The position numbers and the translations under genes are program-made. DNA of 64,000 nt from Ochotona curzoniae (lineage: Eukaryota > Chordata > Mammalia > Lagomorpha > Ochotonidae): contig NW_024467119.1 in NCBI RefSeq assembly GCF_017591425.1, positions 77,988,894-78,052,893 on the forward strand, written 5' to 3'. Below are positions 12,901-24,440 of this stretch, one piece after another. Below the pieces are notes generated by a model, which made no database searches, was not told the DNA's origin, and worked only from the letters and a program-made list of their open reading frames with translations. Each line of letters begins with the position of its first letter. Position 1 is the first letter of the stretch.

Positions 12901-13119
12901 TCATTTAGGCATGCTTGCTAGTGGGGTGGAGGCTTTTAAGTTGAGAACTAAAGAGTGCAAAGAAACCTAAAGTCACTCAAGACTGAAGAATATCCCAAAA
13001 GTGATTTGTGCTGGAAATGTCACAGGAAACCATGCCTGATTGTTAATAAGAACATACATTGTTACTTTTTAACAAAGGAAGACCATGAAAATGTTTAGGT
13101 TAGTAACAGTCTTTACTTT

Positions 13120-13455
13120 AGGCCTGGTGCAGTAGCCTAGTGGCTAAAGTCCTTGCCATGTACACACTGGGATCCCATGTCAGTACTGGTTTGTGTCCCG
13201 CCTGCCCCACTTCCCATCCAGCTCCCTGCTTGTGGCCTGGGAAAGCAGTGGAGGACAGCCCAAAGCCTTGGGACCCTGCACCCACGTGGGAGACCTGGAA
13301 GATGCTCCTGGCTGCTGGCTTCGGATTGGCTCAACTCCAACCACAGCAGCCACTTGGGGAGTGAACCAGCAGATTGAGGATCTTCCTGTCTGTCTCTCCT
13401 CTGTAAATCTGACTTTCCAATAAAAATAAATAAATCTTAAACAAACAAACAAAAA
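13120..13455 (+). repeat. Lagomorph C-type SINE, well preserved
   Basis: Forward copy with ggcctggtgcagtagcctag head, intact body (cagctccctgcttgtggcct, gcacccacgtgggagacctg) and tail gactttccaataaaaataaa ending in an AAAC-rich stretch. It sits directly against the possible pseudogene at 13456. Confidence 0.93.
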
Positions 13456-13500
13456 GAGTGTTTATTTTGGAACAAGAGCCATTTGCTCTTTAGAGCCTAC

Positions 13501-13920
13501 ACTTTATTTCTTCACATAACCACGATTCCAGAGCCAGGGAAGTTCAAAGTTTCAGATTCCAACGGCAAACACATTCTCTAATTAGGCTTGATCAGCTCCA
13601 GTAGATCCAGCTGCTGTCTACCTGCTGCTTCGTCCTTTGGTGAAAGTTGGTGTGGCTTTCTTCTCTAGGATGGCAGTCTGGTGTATCTCCTCATTAACTA
13701 GAGAAGAGTAGTGATGTCATCGATTTTCTGGAATTCTGTTTTGTTCCTTGAAGAGTTCTGCGTAAGGACGGTAGCCCATCATGCGTATTCTGTTTGTGTG
13801 AGAAGTAGAAGTACTGGCAGATACGATGAAATTTTAGAGAATTTTTCTCTGCGATAACCAAGGTCTAATTTTGGCTTCAATGTGTAAATGGCGACTCCAA
13901 GGTGAAAGTGGTGTTTGGAA
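13501..13920 (-). pseudogene. Possible decayed retrocopy with protein-like frame (unidentified)
   Basis: On the minus strand one frame running from about 13920 down to a TAG at 13618-13620 reads like real protein for about 100 codons, interrupted by two stops. Recognisable pieces are RIRMMGYRPYAELFKEQNRI and, after one stop, EEIHQTAILEKKATPTFTKG ending RSSR-stop. About 110 bases beyond that stop lies an AATAAA-type signal (reverse complement of tttatttcttc at 13504-13514). A basic, polar composition and a polyadenylation-like signal downstream fit the 3' end of a processed pseudogene, or a real terminal exon that has decayed. No clear poly(A) tail remains because a SINE abuts it. I do not recognise the protein, and chance is a real alternative. 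Confidence 0.3.
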
Positions 13921-14160
13921 GCAGGGCACAGAGTCGCAGAAAACTAAGGCTCAGGCTCCAAGACTGTCTAGTCCAATGTTCTTTTCGTAGGCCCCTTTTC
14001 CTTACCAAAAGCCTTTGCAGAAATTTAGTGTGTAAATCTTATACAACTTATGAGTTGACACCTTAGTGGGCTTTAACATGCATTGTTTTCTAAATTCTGA
14101 AGCACTGCTTCTCCCCAAAGCTCTTAGATTTTGCTTGATACAGATGAAAAAAAGTTGATG

Positions 14161-14372
14161 GTAATAGCTCACTTTGTGCACAAGCTTGCACTGAGAAAGA
14201 CACTGTGCTGAGCTCTTCCCCCACAGTAGCGTCCCTCAGACTCACCTCTTCTGTATAGATGAGGCTTTGAGCTCAGAGAGGTCTAATGGCCTGCCAAGGC
14301 CCCAAAGCTAGTGCTGGAGCTCATGCTTGGATTTGCGTCTGCTTGACCAACCAGCCAATGCTCTTAAGTCCT
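14161..14372 (+). repeat. MIR
   Basis: Forward MIR with gacactgtgctgagctcttc, ctgtatagatgaggctttga, gctcagagaggtctaatggc, caaagctagtgctggagctc and a tail ending aatgctcttaagtc. The core region is well kept for an ancient element. Confidence 0.85.
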
Positions 14373-15017
14373 GAGCTGGTGGACTCTCATTCCTCCATGC
14401 CGTAGGTTAGTGCCAGCGCCTGGAGTGGGAGGCAGCATTCTCAATCTTTGTCCAGTGTTCTTTGTATTGCACTGTAGTGAGGATTGTTTTTGGAAACAAT
14501 AGAAATTGATTTAGTGGTTTAGCTAGATTCTTGGAACACAGTTCTCTTGAAGTACTGTTAGGATATATGTCCGTATTTTCACATAACTAAAGGACAGTCT
14601 TTGAAAGGGAGATGAACATGTGTTAAGATAGTAGGAGCGTCTCTCTCCTTTCTCTCTTTCTTTATTTGTTTATGTGTCATTTCTTGAGTCTTTAACGTTT
14701 TGCTGTGTTTCTGTGTGAACATTACATTCATAAGTAGATATATTGTTTTTCTTGAAAGCAGATCAGAAGACTTGAAATATCTTTGAAAAGGGTCTATTTT
14801 TGCAAGAAAAAGTGAGACCGGTTAATGTATTTTTCTCATTCTCCTTATGATGCTGCTTACTTTAAAATTAGATCATCTAGCAGTCTAACATGAAGGATAA
14901 AACCTACCAAATGGTCAAGTAAGTTTATACAGTATTTACACTTTATATGAGACAAAATGCTATTTTTTGTGCATGTGTTGTGGAGTGTCAGGTAGCCACT
15001 ACCTGTGAAGCTAGTAT

Positions 15018-15270
15018 CTTAATTTTTCTTTTTTAATTTGAAAGGCAGCGTTACAGAGAGAGAAGGAGAGAGGCAGGGAGACAGGGCTAGAGTAAGTAAG
15101 AGAGGGAGAGTGAGATCTTTCATTCGCTCTGCTGGTTCATCCCCTAAATGACTGCAAAGGCTGACACCTGGCTGACCTGAAATTAGGAGAGCTGTTTCCA
15201 TGTCCCCCATGTAGGTATAGGGGCTCAAATATTTGAGCTACCTCCCTTTTCTAAATAAATAAATCTTCTA
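15018..15270 (-). repeat. Truncated SINE joined to opposite-strand SINE tail
   Basis: From 15018 it reads as a reversed C-type SINE (ttaatttgaaaggcagcgtt, gctggttcatcccctaaatg) up to about 15228, where the tRNA-like head should follow. Instead 15248-15272 reads ttttctaaataaataaatct, the tail of a forward SINE. The two parts look like an inverted SINE pair that has lost both heads. Confidence 0.6.
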
Positions 15271-18200
15271 AAAAATAGATTTTTTGGCATTAATTTTTAA
15301 GATCAGTTGAAGACTTATTTTGGCACCATGAAAATCTGAATATCATAGAATATTGGTTGTGCTTATTAAAGCTGCCTCAGCCACTTTTTGTTAGTATGCC
15401 TGCCAAAGGTGATGATCTTTCCATGTTTGAAGGCTTATAACACCTAATGTAATTCTTACCTTTTTTTAAAAAAAGGGAAAATTATATATTTTTCCAAGTA
15501 TCTTTAATCAGCTTAGATATATCATTTCTTAGCTGATAGTGGTGGTACTTGATACATGTTACTCTGGAAAGTGAATTCTGAGATGTTTGCATGCGGGAGA
15601 TAGGATGTGCCCCGTGACTCAGCAACTGTGGGAGAGAGAAGGAAGCAGAACTGGACAGAGGGTGAGGATGGGCTGCGGTGAAGTCTCACCCAAGGCCTCA
15701 GCTGATCCTGGGTGGCCCATTAGCTTGTCCTGAGTTGAGGTGAAGGGGTCATGCCCTCTGTTAGTCCTAGATATGGGTTGACCTCAAGGGCGGGATGTCA
15801 TCTCAGATAAAACTTCTCTCTTCCGTAGTGGGCGGTTGCTGGGGAGAGCTGTCAGCCAGTGGTATTCCCACATTGCTGGAGGAATACATCTATCAGCTGT
15901 GGAAGGACTAGGGGGCAGCTCAGCAGCCGTTACAGTGCTGGCAACTATTGAGTTCAGTGAGATGGTAAGGGAAGGTGGGGAGATCATCAGGCCATTTCTG
16001 TGTGATGAATGTGGTCTTAGATAGATGCATAGTTACACAAATGGTAAGCCATTTTCCGTGTGTGTGTTAATGAGGTTTGGTACATATTCTTGTGAAAACA
16101 GAACCACTTTACTTATTTGCCTGGTTCATGATATGATTTATTCTAGTATTAGAAACCTGGCTAAGTCTCAGATCATTAAATTGCACACACATGAAAGAAT
16201 GTGCTTTGTATTATTATAATTATCCCAGGAAAAGCCTAGGCCCATGCTGCCCAGGAGTATGAGCGTGGGCTGTAGAAGTTTCATAAAACTGGAAGCCAAG
16301 TGAGACGGGATTAATTGTGAACATTACTGTGATTAATAACATGAATATTTAAGCATTGTTTGAGTTTATAAGCAATTATAGAAAAGCACCTATAGTTACA
16401 TCTTAATTTGCTCATTTAAATTGTACACAAAAGCCTATAAAATATATACAGCTGAATTTATGGACTATGCCTTGTAGTATTATTAGTATATATCATATGT
16501 AGAAGAAAACACAAATGTTTTGTGTCAGTATTTTGAATATTTAATCTCAATAAATGTTAATATATCCCTTCTCTTACAGTTAAATTGGTGTTAAATTGGG
16601 AAATCTTAAATGTTAATGCTTAGTAGGTGTTGGTTTTTTCCCCTTTTCACTTCAAGACATTTGGTTTTGTTCATCTTTGTAAAATATATATATCGTAATT
16701 ATTAACCAGTTAAATTTCATTTATGTAAGTAGCTTTTCCTTTTGCAGGGAAATCTGACACCTGTAGTGCTGATATGTTTTCCCCTCTCATGCATTGTGGT
16801 CACTGTAGTGACTAGTTGCCCAGCAGTGTGAGCCTGTTGAAGTCATTGTTTTGTCCTCTCAATCTTTTAATCTTCCTAAAAGCTGGATTTGGGATAGGTA
16901 CAAGTTCTGACAATAGTCTTATGCTAAGTGTCTGGCAAACAAGGAAGCAAGCAAATAGAAATTTCAAGGACTAGAATGGAAGGAATTATGTTACGTTTTT
17001 ATTATAACACTTCTTACTTATTTAGATGAGCTGATTTGTTCTGCCACTGTCAGATATGTACTCATCCAAAGGGGGGGTTGAGAAAGGAGCCGGTCCTTCA
17101 TAAAGCCATTGTTGACTCTCACCCTGATGGATACTTCACACTGAGTCCTTCTCTCTGCCATCAGATCTTCCTAACTGTGGGGACATAACCCCCTTCCCTG
17201 GGTTCCTAGAGCTGATTACTGTTACTGGCTGAGGTAGATGCATGCCTGCAGTGAGCTGCCTCTTCCCTGTGTCCTGGAACTGGTTTTATGTACCTGCCCT
17301 TTCCCTTCCCTGGCCCTCACCATTGCACATCTCAGGTCCTTGGATTAAATTCATATTGAGTCAACCCATGAGTAATGGAAGATGTAATCACTACCTTCAT
17401 GAGATTAGAGTCTGGTTCTAAAATAACCTTTGGTATTATCAGAAGAGGTTCCGAAGAGGAGGATTTGGTAGGTAGGCTTACTTAGTGCATGTGTACTGCA
17501 CTATGATGTTCCTGACCTCAAAAGTTTTGAGATGCTTGCCGAAACAATTTTTGCTAACTTCTGTAACATTTTCTATGTTGGCTCTGATTTTTAATCCTAT
17601 TACTTTTATTGTTAATTTGTTTACTGAATTGTTTGGGTGATAGTGATGGATGTAGTGACAGAAGCACCTCTGTCAGCCCAGGCAAGTGGAATTGTATCTG
17701 GGGGTGTCTATTAAGTATGTCTAGTTCCTTTTGAATGTTGTGCAACCATTTGCTGGTTATGAGTTCGTTTCTACTGGGTCTGCTGCAGTGTGCAGTAGTG
17801 CTGAGTTTCTTAGGTTAATGTACCTGGTTGTAGTCAGTGTGTGTAATAATTTGAACATTTTTTTGCTGCTTGAAAACGTTCATTATATAGTCATTTCATT
17901 TAATGACTTTGAAAAGATTGTTTTTGAGAGTCAGACTGTAATTAATTATTTTTTAACCATATTTTGGGGGAGAGCAGGTTCTGCTTTGTGATTCTCCCCC
18001 CCAGTCACGTAAGCTAGATTTCTGAGAGGAAGCACAGGGGATCTGTGTGGGCAGTTACTTGTTTGATTCCCCCAGAGGCACTGGCTCTTTGATCTTCTAT
18101 TGGTGTAGCTCTTCTGATCTTTCATTCTGTAAGGTGTTTGTGTCTCTGTGTGATGGATGTTTCACTGACCCAAGTAAATGGAAGAAAATTTTGTCCAGCC

Positions 18201-18842
18201 TTTAAATGTATTGCTTTGCTTGTTGTTTCAAAAAACCACAGCACTTTTCTTGGATAAGAACATTTTAGAGGCACCTGGCATCAAATCAACAGAATTGTGG
18301 CCTTTAATGGGATTTGAGGCATTGAGAAGTAGTTTGATTGGTAAGATTCTATTTTGTTTCTTTCCCCTTGACCATAACCTTGAACACAATGGTAGAAATA
18401 ACTTTCTCCTTCCTTCTCCTCTTATATTTTGAATCAGGAGCATCTGATTTCTTTGAATCCTCTGCTATGGTTATTATTATCACTTTCCCCTTTTTCTGGT
18501 GAAGGAGAAGAAAAACTCAGCTATGTACTGAATGACAAATTATGAAGAACATAGCCAAGTTAAATTAGATGAACTGAGGTTTTATAGCTGAGTCTAAGAA
18601 TTGCCTTGATATTGTATATAGTCTGTTTCATAATTGAGGAACGTATTAATCATTTTGATAAACTGTTGATTGACTAATTATCCTGAAGGCTGGTTGGCTA
18701 ACTGAATTGCTCAAGTCAACTGATAATTTTGGCTAAATCAACAAGTGATTATGGTTTTGTACAGGCAGCAAATATAGAATGTTCTATTAGACTAAAGATT
18801 TTATTATGATACAATTATACAAAATACTTAATTCTAACATTT

Positions 18843-19165
18843 TATTTTTAGAGACTTTATTTTTATTGGAAAGTCAGGTATACAGAGAGAAGGAGAGAGA
18901 GAAAGATCTTAGGTCTGCTGATTCATTCTACAAATGGCAGCAACAGCTGGAACTGAGCTGATCTAAAACCAGGAGCCCAGAGCATTTTCCAGGTCTCCCT
19001 TGTGGATGCTGGGCCTCAAAGCCTTGGGCTGTCTTCAACTGTTTTCCCAGACCACAAGCAGGGAGCTAGATTGGAAGCAGGGCTGCCAGCATTAGAACCA
19101 GCGCCCATATGGGATCCAGGCATATGTTAAAGGGACTTTAGCTGCTGGTCTACCCCACTGGGCCC
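18843..19165 (-). repeat. C-type SINE, first of three head-to-tail
   Basis: Reversed copy from gagactttatttttattgga to tctaccccactgggcccaga. Near full length. The T-rich tail of the next copy begins directly at its head. Confidence 0.88.
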
Positions 19166-19497
19166 AGATTTATTTTATTTTTATGTGAAAGGTAGATTTA
19201 CAGAAAGAAAGTATGTGAGAGAGAGAAAGAGATAAAGAGATATTCCATTTGCTGATTCATGCCTGACGTATATGCACAGGCTGGAGCTGAGCTGATTGGA
19301 ACCCAGAAGACAGGATCATCTGGGTCTCTCGTGTGGGTGCAGGGGCCCAAGGACTTGAGCCATTCTCTGCTGCTTTTTCAGGCCATAAGCAGGGAGCTGG
19401 AAGGGAAGTGGAATAGCCAAGATTTGAACTGGTGCCCATATGTTATGCAAACACTTATAGGCAGAGAATTAGTGCATGGTGCCATTGCATCAGCCCT
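19166..19497 (-). repeat. C-type SINE, second of three head-to-tail
   Basis: Reversed copy from agatttattttatttttatg to gccattgcatcagccctccc. More diverged than the first, with a GA-rich expansion after the tail. Confidence 0.85.
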
Positions 19498-19507
19498 CCC
19501 CCCTTCT

Positions 19508-19804
19508 CTTTTTTTAAATTTAGGATGGAGTGACAAAGAGGAGACAGAGGGCAAAAGACGTAATTCTCTCTGCTGATTCGCCCTCCAAATAAACGTAATA
19601 GTCAGGGACAAGCCAATGGGAGATTTACCCAGGTCTTTCACACAGGTAGCAGGGGCCCAAGCACTTTGGTTTTCTCCTAGTGCTTTCCCAGGCACATTGG
19701 CAGGACACTTGATCAGAAGACAATCTGGGCCTGGACCCATGATCCAACATGATATGCCAATATCAAAAGTGACAGCTTATCTGACTGTACCACAGTGCCA
19801 GCCC
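19508..19804 (-). repeat. C-type SINE, third of three head-to-tail
   Basis: Reversed copy from ttttttaaatttaggatgga to gtaccacagtgccagccctc. It is the oldest-looking of the three. The arrangement implies repeated insertion at the A-rich tail of a previous copy. Confidence 0.85.
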
Positions 19805-20529
19805 TCTGTATCTTTTTTTAATTTGAAAGCTTAAATTCTCAGAACATGTGATAGAAAAGGTTGTGACAACTTTTTTGGGGGGGAGGGAGAATAATTTTCT
19901 TCTTTGAATAAACAATTTATAAGCTTCAGAAGGATATTTAGTGCTAAGGTCAATATTCTTTTATTTCAAAGCTGCTTAATTATAATGATAGCTTTGGAAG
20001 GCCACAGAACTAAACCTGGTCAGATAACTCCAAGGTTTTTATACATTTCTCATAGGAATAACCTAGAAGTGAACAGTTTGAATAGCAGAACTGGGAGTCA
20101 TTGCTGCTGATATTCCTTTTGATTTTTCAGATCTGCCTGAAGCCCACCTGCTTAAATTTGTTTGGTTTCTCTTTTGTCATTATCTTTTTCCTCATTTGTG
20201 AAAAGTCTTTCCACAGAGTCTGGTGTGTATAATAGAATTTTTAGTCAGGAATGTTTATTTACAGTATTTGTGGGCATAAATTCAAAATATTTTAGCAACA
20301 AACATACTTATTTAATGAAAAACTCTGGCTTTTAATTTTTCTGGAGTTGTCCTTAGGGTTCTTTCTTAGAAAAGCAGAGGGTATGACTGCAGATTTGTCC
20401 AGCTCTTCCGGGATAGTTCTTCTGAAGAGAATCCCAGGTTGCCTAGTTGTTTCATTAAGTTTATCCTTGACCTTCCTTTTCTCCCTAAGAATGAATCAGA
20501 GGTTGTGAGGGAGATTGAGAGGGAGGAAC

Positions 20530-21780
20530 ATTATTTATAAGGTTCAAATAATTTTGAGTGTATTCCTGGGGAATATACTTGTTGTCACACTAATATCATT
20601 TTTTCCCCTGTATCTGGGGTCAGGGGAGAAACAGGGGAAAAGCCCCACCCAGCGCCCCACCCATCTCAGGTTCCCAATATGAGGCATGCTCCAAGAGTCC
20701 TGCTCAAGCAGTTTTGATAGTTCAACAGGTCTGAATTGCTGCCAATCTTGCCGTTCCAATCACGATGAAACCTATTCAGAATCCACTGGCTGACAGAGTC
20801 TCTTCATGGTTGAGGTTCTGAGATAAGCAGTTCAGTTGGAGGGATCTCCAAAGAAACTTCATCTGAGATGATCCCAGACCTGATTCTTGTGTAAATTTGC
20901 CAGTACAATGTCTAGCACAGTTCGTTGTTCCAATCAGCTTATGCACATGCTTGCTGGTGGTTGCACTTGCTGGGTCCGTTCGATTTCCAGCCCTGTCTTC
21001 CACTTGAACCAATGGGTATTGTAGTACAGCTCGATCCTACCCACTTCATACTCAGTCCTCACACAAACCAGCGGGAGCTGCAGCCTAGCTGGGGCAACTC
21101 CCCATAACCCTACCAGGCCTGCTCCCTACCCGGGTTCCATGCATTGCCAGTATGTACTGCAGACTTGTTCAGTCTGTCCCATATCCCATTTAGCTCTCGT
21201 ACTTGTCAATGGGCATTGAAGCCTAGTTCGACCCAACCAACCCACTATTCAGCCCACAGACATACTGGCAGGTGCCTTTCTGTCTAGCCACTCCTGCCCC
21301 TGTCCAGGTTTTCATGCTCAAATATGGGAGTGGCTATCCAAGAGGGAGGTGCCCACTATCTCCCTACCAGGCCATTCCAACTTCTTGATTGTGCACTTTC
21401 CAGGTGGTTCTGGCATTTAACTTAATAGAATTAACCCTATGTGCCAGCCTCTGTCAGCTGATGCTGCAGCTAAGCTCAACCAACCCTCACCCACTCTAAT
21501 TTCTGCTTGCACCAGTCGAAACAGTCAGCCCAGCCTGGCCCTTCCCCAGTCTAGCTCACATGAGGCCCATAGGTGTTGTAGCCCTGCCCTGTTCTGCCCC
21601 TATCCCAACTCATGCTCTCCAGTGGGAGTGACTGTCCAGCAGGGGAGCCCTGGGTTCTTACACCAACTGGTCTGCATGAGGAAGGCTTACATTGTTTTTG
21701 TACTCTATCCCCAAGTGCCTAATGCTTTCTTGGATTCCTTACTGTTTCTTATGCTGAATAAATACGTTGATTTTCTATAA
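20530..21780 (-). repeat. G-rich interspersed repeat, reverse orientation (probable L1 3' UTR segment)
   Basis: The reverse complement aligns by eye through most of its length with 62746-63600 on the + strand. Shared landmarks include tacccattggttcaagtgga against 62746-copy tacccattggttccagtgga, aactatcaaaac-gcttgagca, and gcatgcctcatattgggaac against gtatgccccacatccgggac. It is strongly G-rich on the minus strand and contains loosely repeated internal units of about 200 bases (the 'cccattg' neighbourhoods near 20.9-21.0 and 21.2 kb). No reading frame is kept. The class is not certain: a lagomorph L1 3' UTR is my best guess, and an independent non-coding repeat is possible. Confidence 0.6.
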
Positions 21781-23103
21781 GTGCTTTACTAAAGGATCTT
21801 CAGTAGTAATTATGAGTATTTTCATTTCTTGTCTAATGCATTGATGGTAGAACATAAACCATAGATGAGCTGCATTTCCAACATAATAGTATTGGGTTAG
21901 ATGGCCAAGTTTTGGTACTCTCCTATGTATGGTGTGAGATGGGATTATTGGGGATATAAGTATTAATATGTAAAATTATTTTGTCATGATAAAGGAAGTA
22001 CTCAGTTTCCTCTTTAGCTTCCATACGCTCTTCACAACTCTTTTGATCTTAGAAGTTAATTAACTAAAGTGCAGGATGCTTTTGAGGAGGAGGTAGGACC
22101 CTTTCTATTCTTGCTCATTGTTTTCTACCAGAAGCGGTAACTCTAGAGAATTAGTGCCAAATTCAAAATATATCTGAAGCTGAGCCTAACTTGGAACACT
22201 GTGAGTTTTCCTTCTTGCTTTTGCTTTCTCTTTTTTCCTCTTTTTACAAAAGACATTGATACACATATGTTAATTTAGTGCAGAAGAGTTTTAATTACAG
22301 AAGCATAGTTAGCCTGAAACCATTCAAATGTATGCCAGACACTCTAGAGGCAAGTGTACATGAATTGAAGTGGAATATGGGAGAATTGTGATCTGTCCCA
22401 TTGCTACTGGAGGCTTGTGGATAAATGAATGCCTTTCTCCCCATGGTGGCGGCCTATCTGTAGATCTGCTCTAGGGAGTGGAAATCATGCAGTCAATATG
22501 CCATCCTTGCTGCGATGGAGGAATTGCTAATGTAAGTCATGTCAGCGTTTTCTTTTATTTCTTGGAGGAGCAGTGTGGTAAGCCTCAATTGTGGACCCCC
22601 AAGCAGAAATTAGAGCCTGTTACCCTTTGTTAATTGCAAATTACAGAGCACATTTCCTATTGTAGGGCCTTTGAAAAGACAGTGACTATGATTAGTATTT
22701 ACGTCTGAGTGCAGAGCCAGACGCGAATGGCTGTGTGCACGTGCTGCAGTGTGTGTGTCTCTTCATACAACAGAGGGAGAGCGAGAATGTCCGCTTCCTA
22801 AGGTGCTGCCGTGGCGCTCTCTTGCCAGCCTGTACTTCAGGACTCTGCAGCAGTGCTGATGGCACAGTGAAACAGCAAACGAGACGTTATTTGCTTATGA
22901 ATGTCGTATTTTTACAGCATAAAGTTTTAGAAAATCACTTATGGATGCATAATTATCTTTGGTTTCCTGAGCAAATCTTTGTATGAAAGAATAGAAAACA
23001 ATATCTTGTACCGAAAGCCAAGTGCAGAGTTTTGATGAATAGCAGAAGAGCTACTCAAGTTTAAATGCAGTGAATTATGGGGCAGGAGGTTGTCATTGGC
23101 GGC

Positions 23104-23126
23104 GGGGGGGGGGGGGGGGGGGGGGG
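23104..23126. repeat. Poly(G) run of 23
   Basis: Twenty-three consecutive G bases following ggc. Such a run can form G-quadruplex structure and is prone to length error in sequencing. Confidence 0.9.
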
Positions 23127-23693
23127 TGGCGATACGAGAAATCTTAAAATAATTCACACGTATTTTGAATTTTTTTTTCCTGAAAAAGGTCATTGAAAAA
23201 AATTTCTAACCTATGAGACCCTGATAAAAAGGTCTTGGAGGACTTTTAAGGTTCACCTTTGGAGAACTGTTGACCTAGACTGACAAAACATTTGGCCCAA
23301 TGTTGACTTCAGGAATTCTTAGAAGCTGTGAACCCCGTCAGACTGGAGATAAATTAAGCATAAATTTAATGAGTATTATTACACAATCATATGAAAATCA
23401 CTGAAAAGGAGCTTTAAAAGTCAGGCTATCACTGCTGAATTCTTTATACTTTCTTGAAATGTCATCATCATCAATATTTATTCCACTGGAAGGTAACCAC
23501 TTGTGGAACTAAGTTGATTTTGCACTGTGAGTTTTGTGTTAAATGTGTTTCCAACTGTATGAGGCATAAGTCTGAGTCAAATTGCATACTGCATTTGGCT
23601 ACCCTTTCATCCCAGTCTCATGTCCTTCCGGCTACAGTCACTCTTTTGGCCCTTTTCTTTGGTATTTAGGTTAAGAAAAAGATTTCATACAAT

Positions 23694-23840
23694 AGAGTAC
23701 TTCAAAAGGTTTATGGACAAATGGAATTAAAGGATACATTTATTTTGGTACAAAAATTTGAAATCATTGCATTGCAGGGATCTCCAGTAATGTCATGGAA
23801 AATACGTATGTGAAAAAACAAATTATGTATGAATTTTTAA
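23694..23840. mobile_element. Short AT-rich element, MITE-like (class uncertain)
   Basis: It starts gagtacttcaaaaggtttat and contains ggacaaatggaattaaagga and tttattttggtacaaaaatt, with a second atgtcatggaaaatacgta motif downstream. The same leading motif is seen at 50387 and, inverted, at 11372. Confidence 0.4.
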
Positions 23841-24009
23841 AATTATCTTTCCCATTTTCTGAGAACTTTGAAGTATTAGTGCGTGTTATTATTACTATAA
23901 GTAGACACTTTTTCCTTTTGCTTAATATTTTCTCACTTCTTGTTAAGCGTTTTTGCCAAGTAAAAAAATATGGCATTAAATTTCAGAAATGATTAAAAGT
24001 ACACACAAT

Positions 24010-24172
24010 GGAAATAAGTCTCCCCTATCAGTTGTCCCGTAGCTGTCCAGTAACCCCTAGGCTGAGATCACTGCCTTGGTGTTCTTGTGTATATTCTGTG
24101 CATAAGCATATAAGCATAGGAGTAACACATTGCCCCTTTCTTACACACATGGTGGCAGATGATCCTTGCTGT

Positions 24173-24223
<51 letters not shown>

Positions 24224-24440
24224 TTGTGCATGTGTCCCTGTGTATCTCCTGGTAGGTATTCTGTATCAGCACACTGGGGCTGCCTCTGAATTTCTTTTTA
24301 AACTCTGACATAGTTTTCTATTATGGGAGTGCCATGGTTTATATAGACAGACCCTTATTAAGGTGGTGTCTTTCCAACTGTTTACAATTTAACCAGCACC
24401 ATGAAGGTTACCAGCGTAGCCTAGAGTTTGACTGGACAGT
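24010..24440 (-). repeat. Possible old L1 fragment
   Basis: Text such as tttctattatgggagtgcca, gacccttattaaggtggtgt and tttccaactgtttacaattt resembles the reversed old L1 3' region that speaks of base changes around 'tttccaac...ttgctattac'. The similarity is partial. Confidence 0.35.
24174..24222. repeat. (TG)n-(CG)n alternating purine-pyrimidine tract
   Basis: About 18 TG units pass directly into cgcgcgcgca, giving nearly 50 bases of strict purine-pyrimidine alternation. This is a classical Z-DNA-prone composition. Confidence 0.95.

Noticed and set aside
21439..21780. 113-residue open frame on the plus strand
   Set aside because: It lies on the C-rich strand of the G-rich repeat; not shared as an open frame with the copy at 62746-63640.
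24008..24289. Open frames in both strands with Cys-Val or His-Thr runs
   Set aside because: They are translations of the TG/CG repeat.
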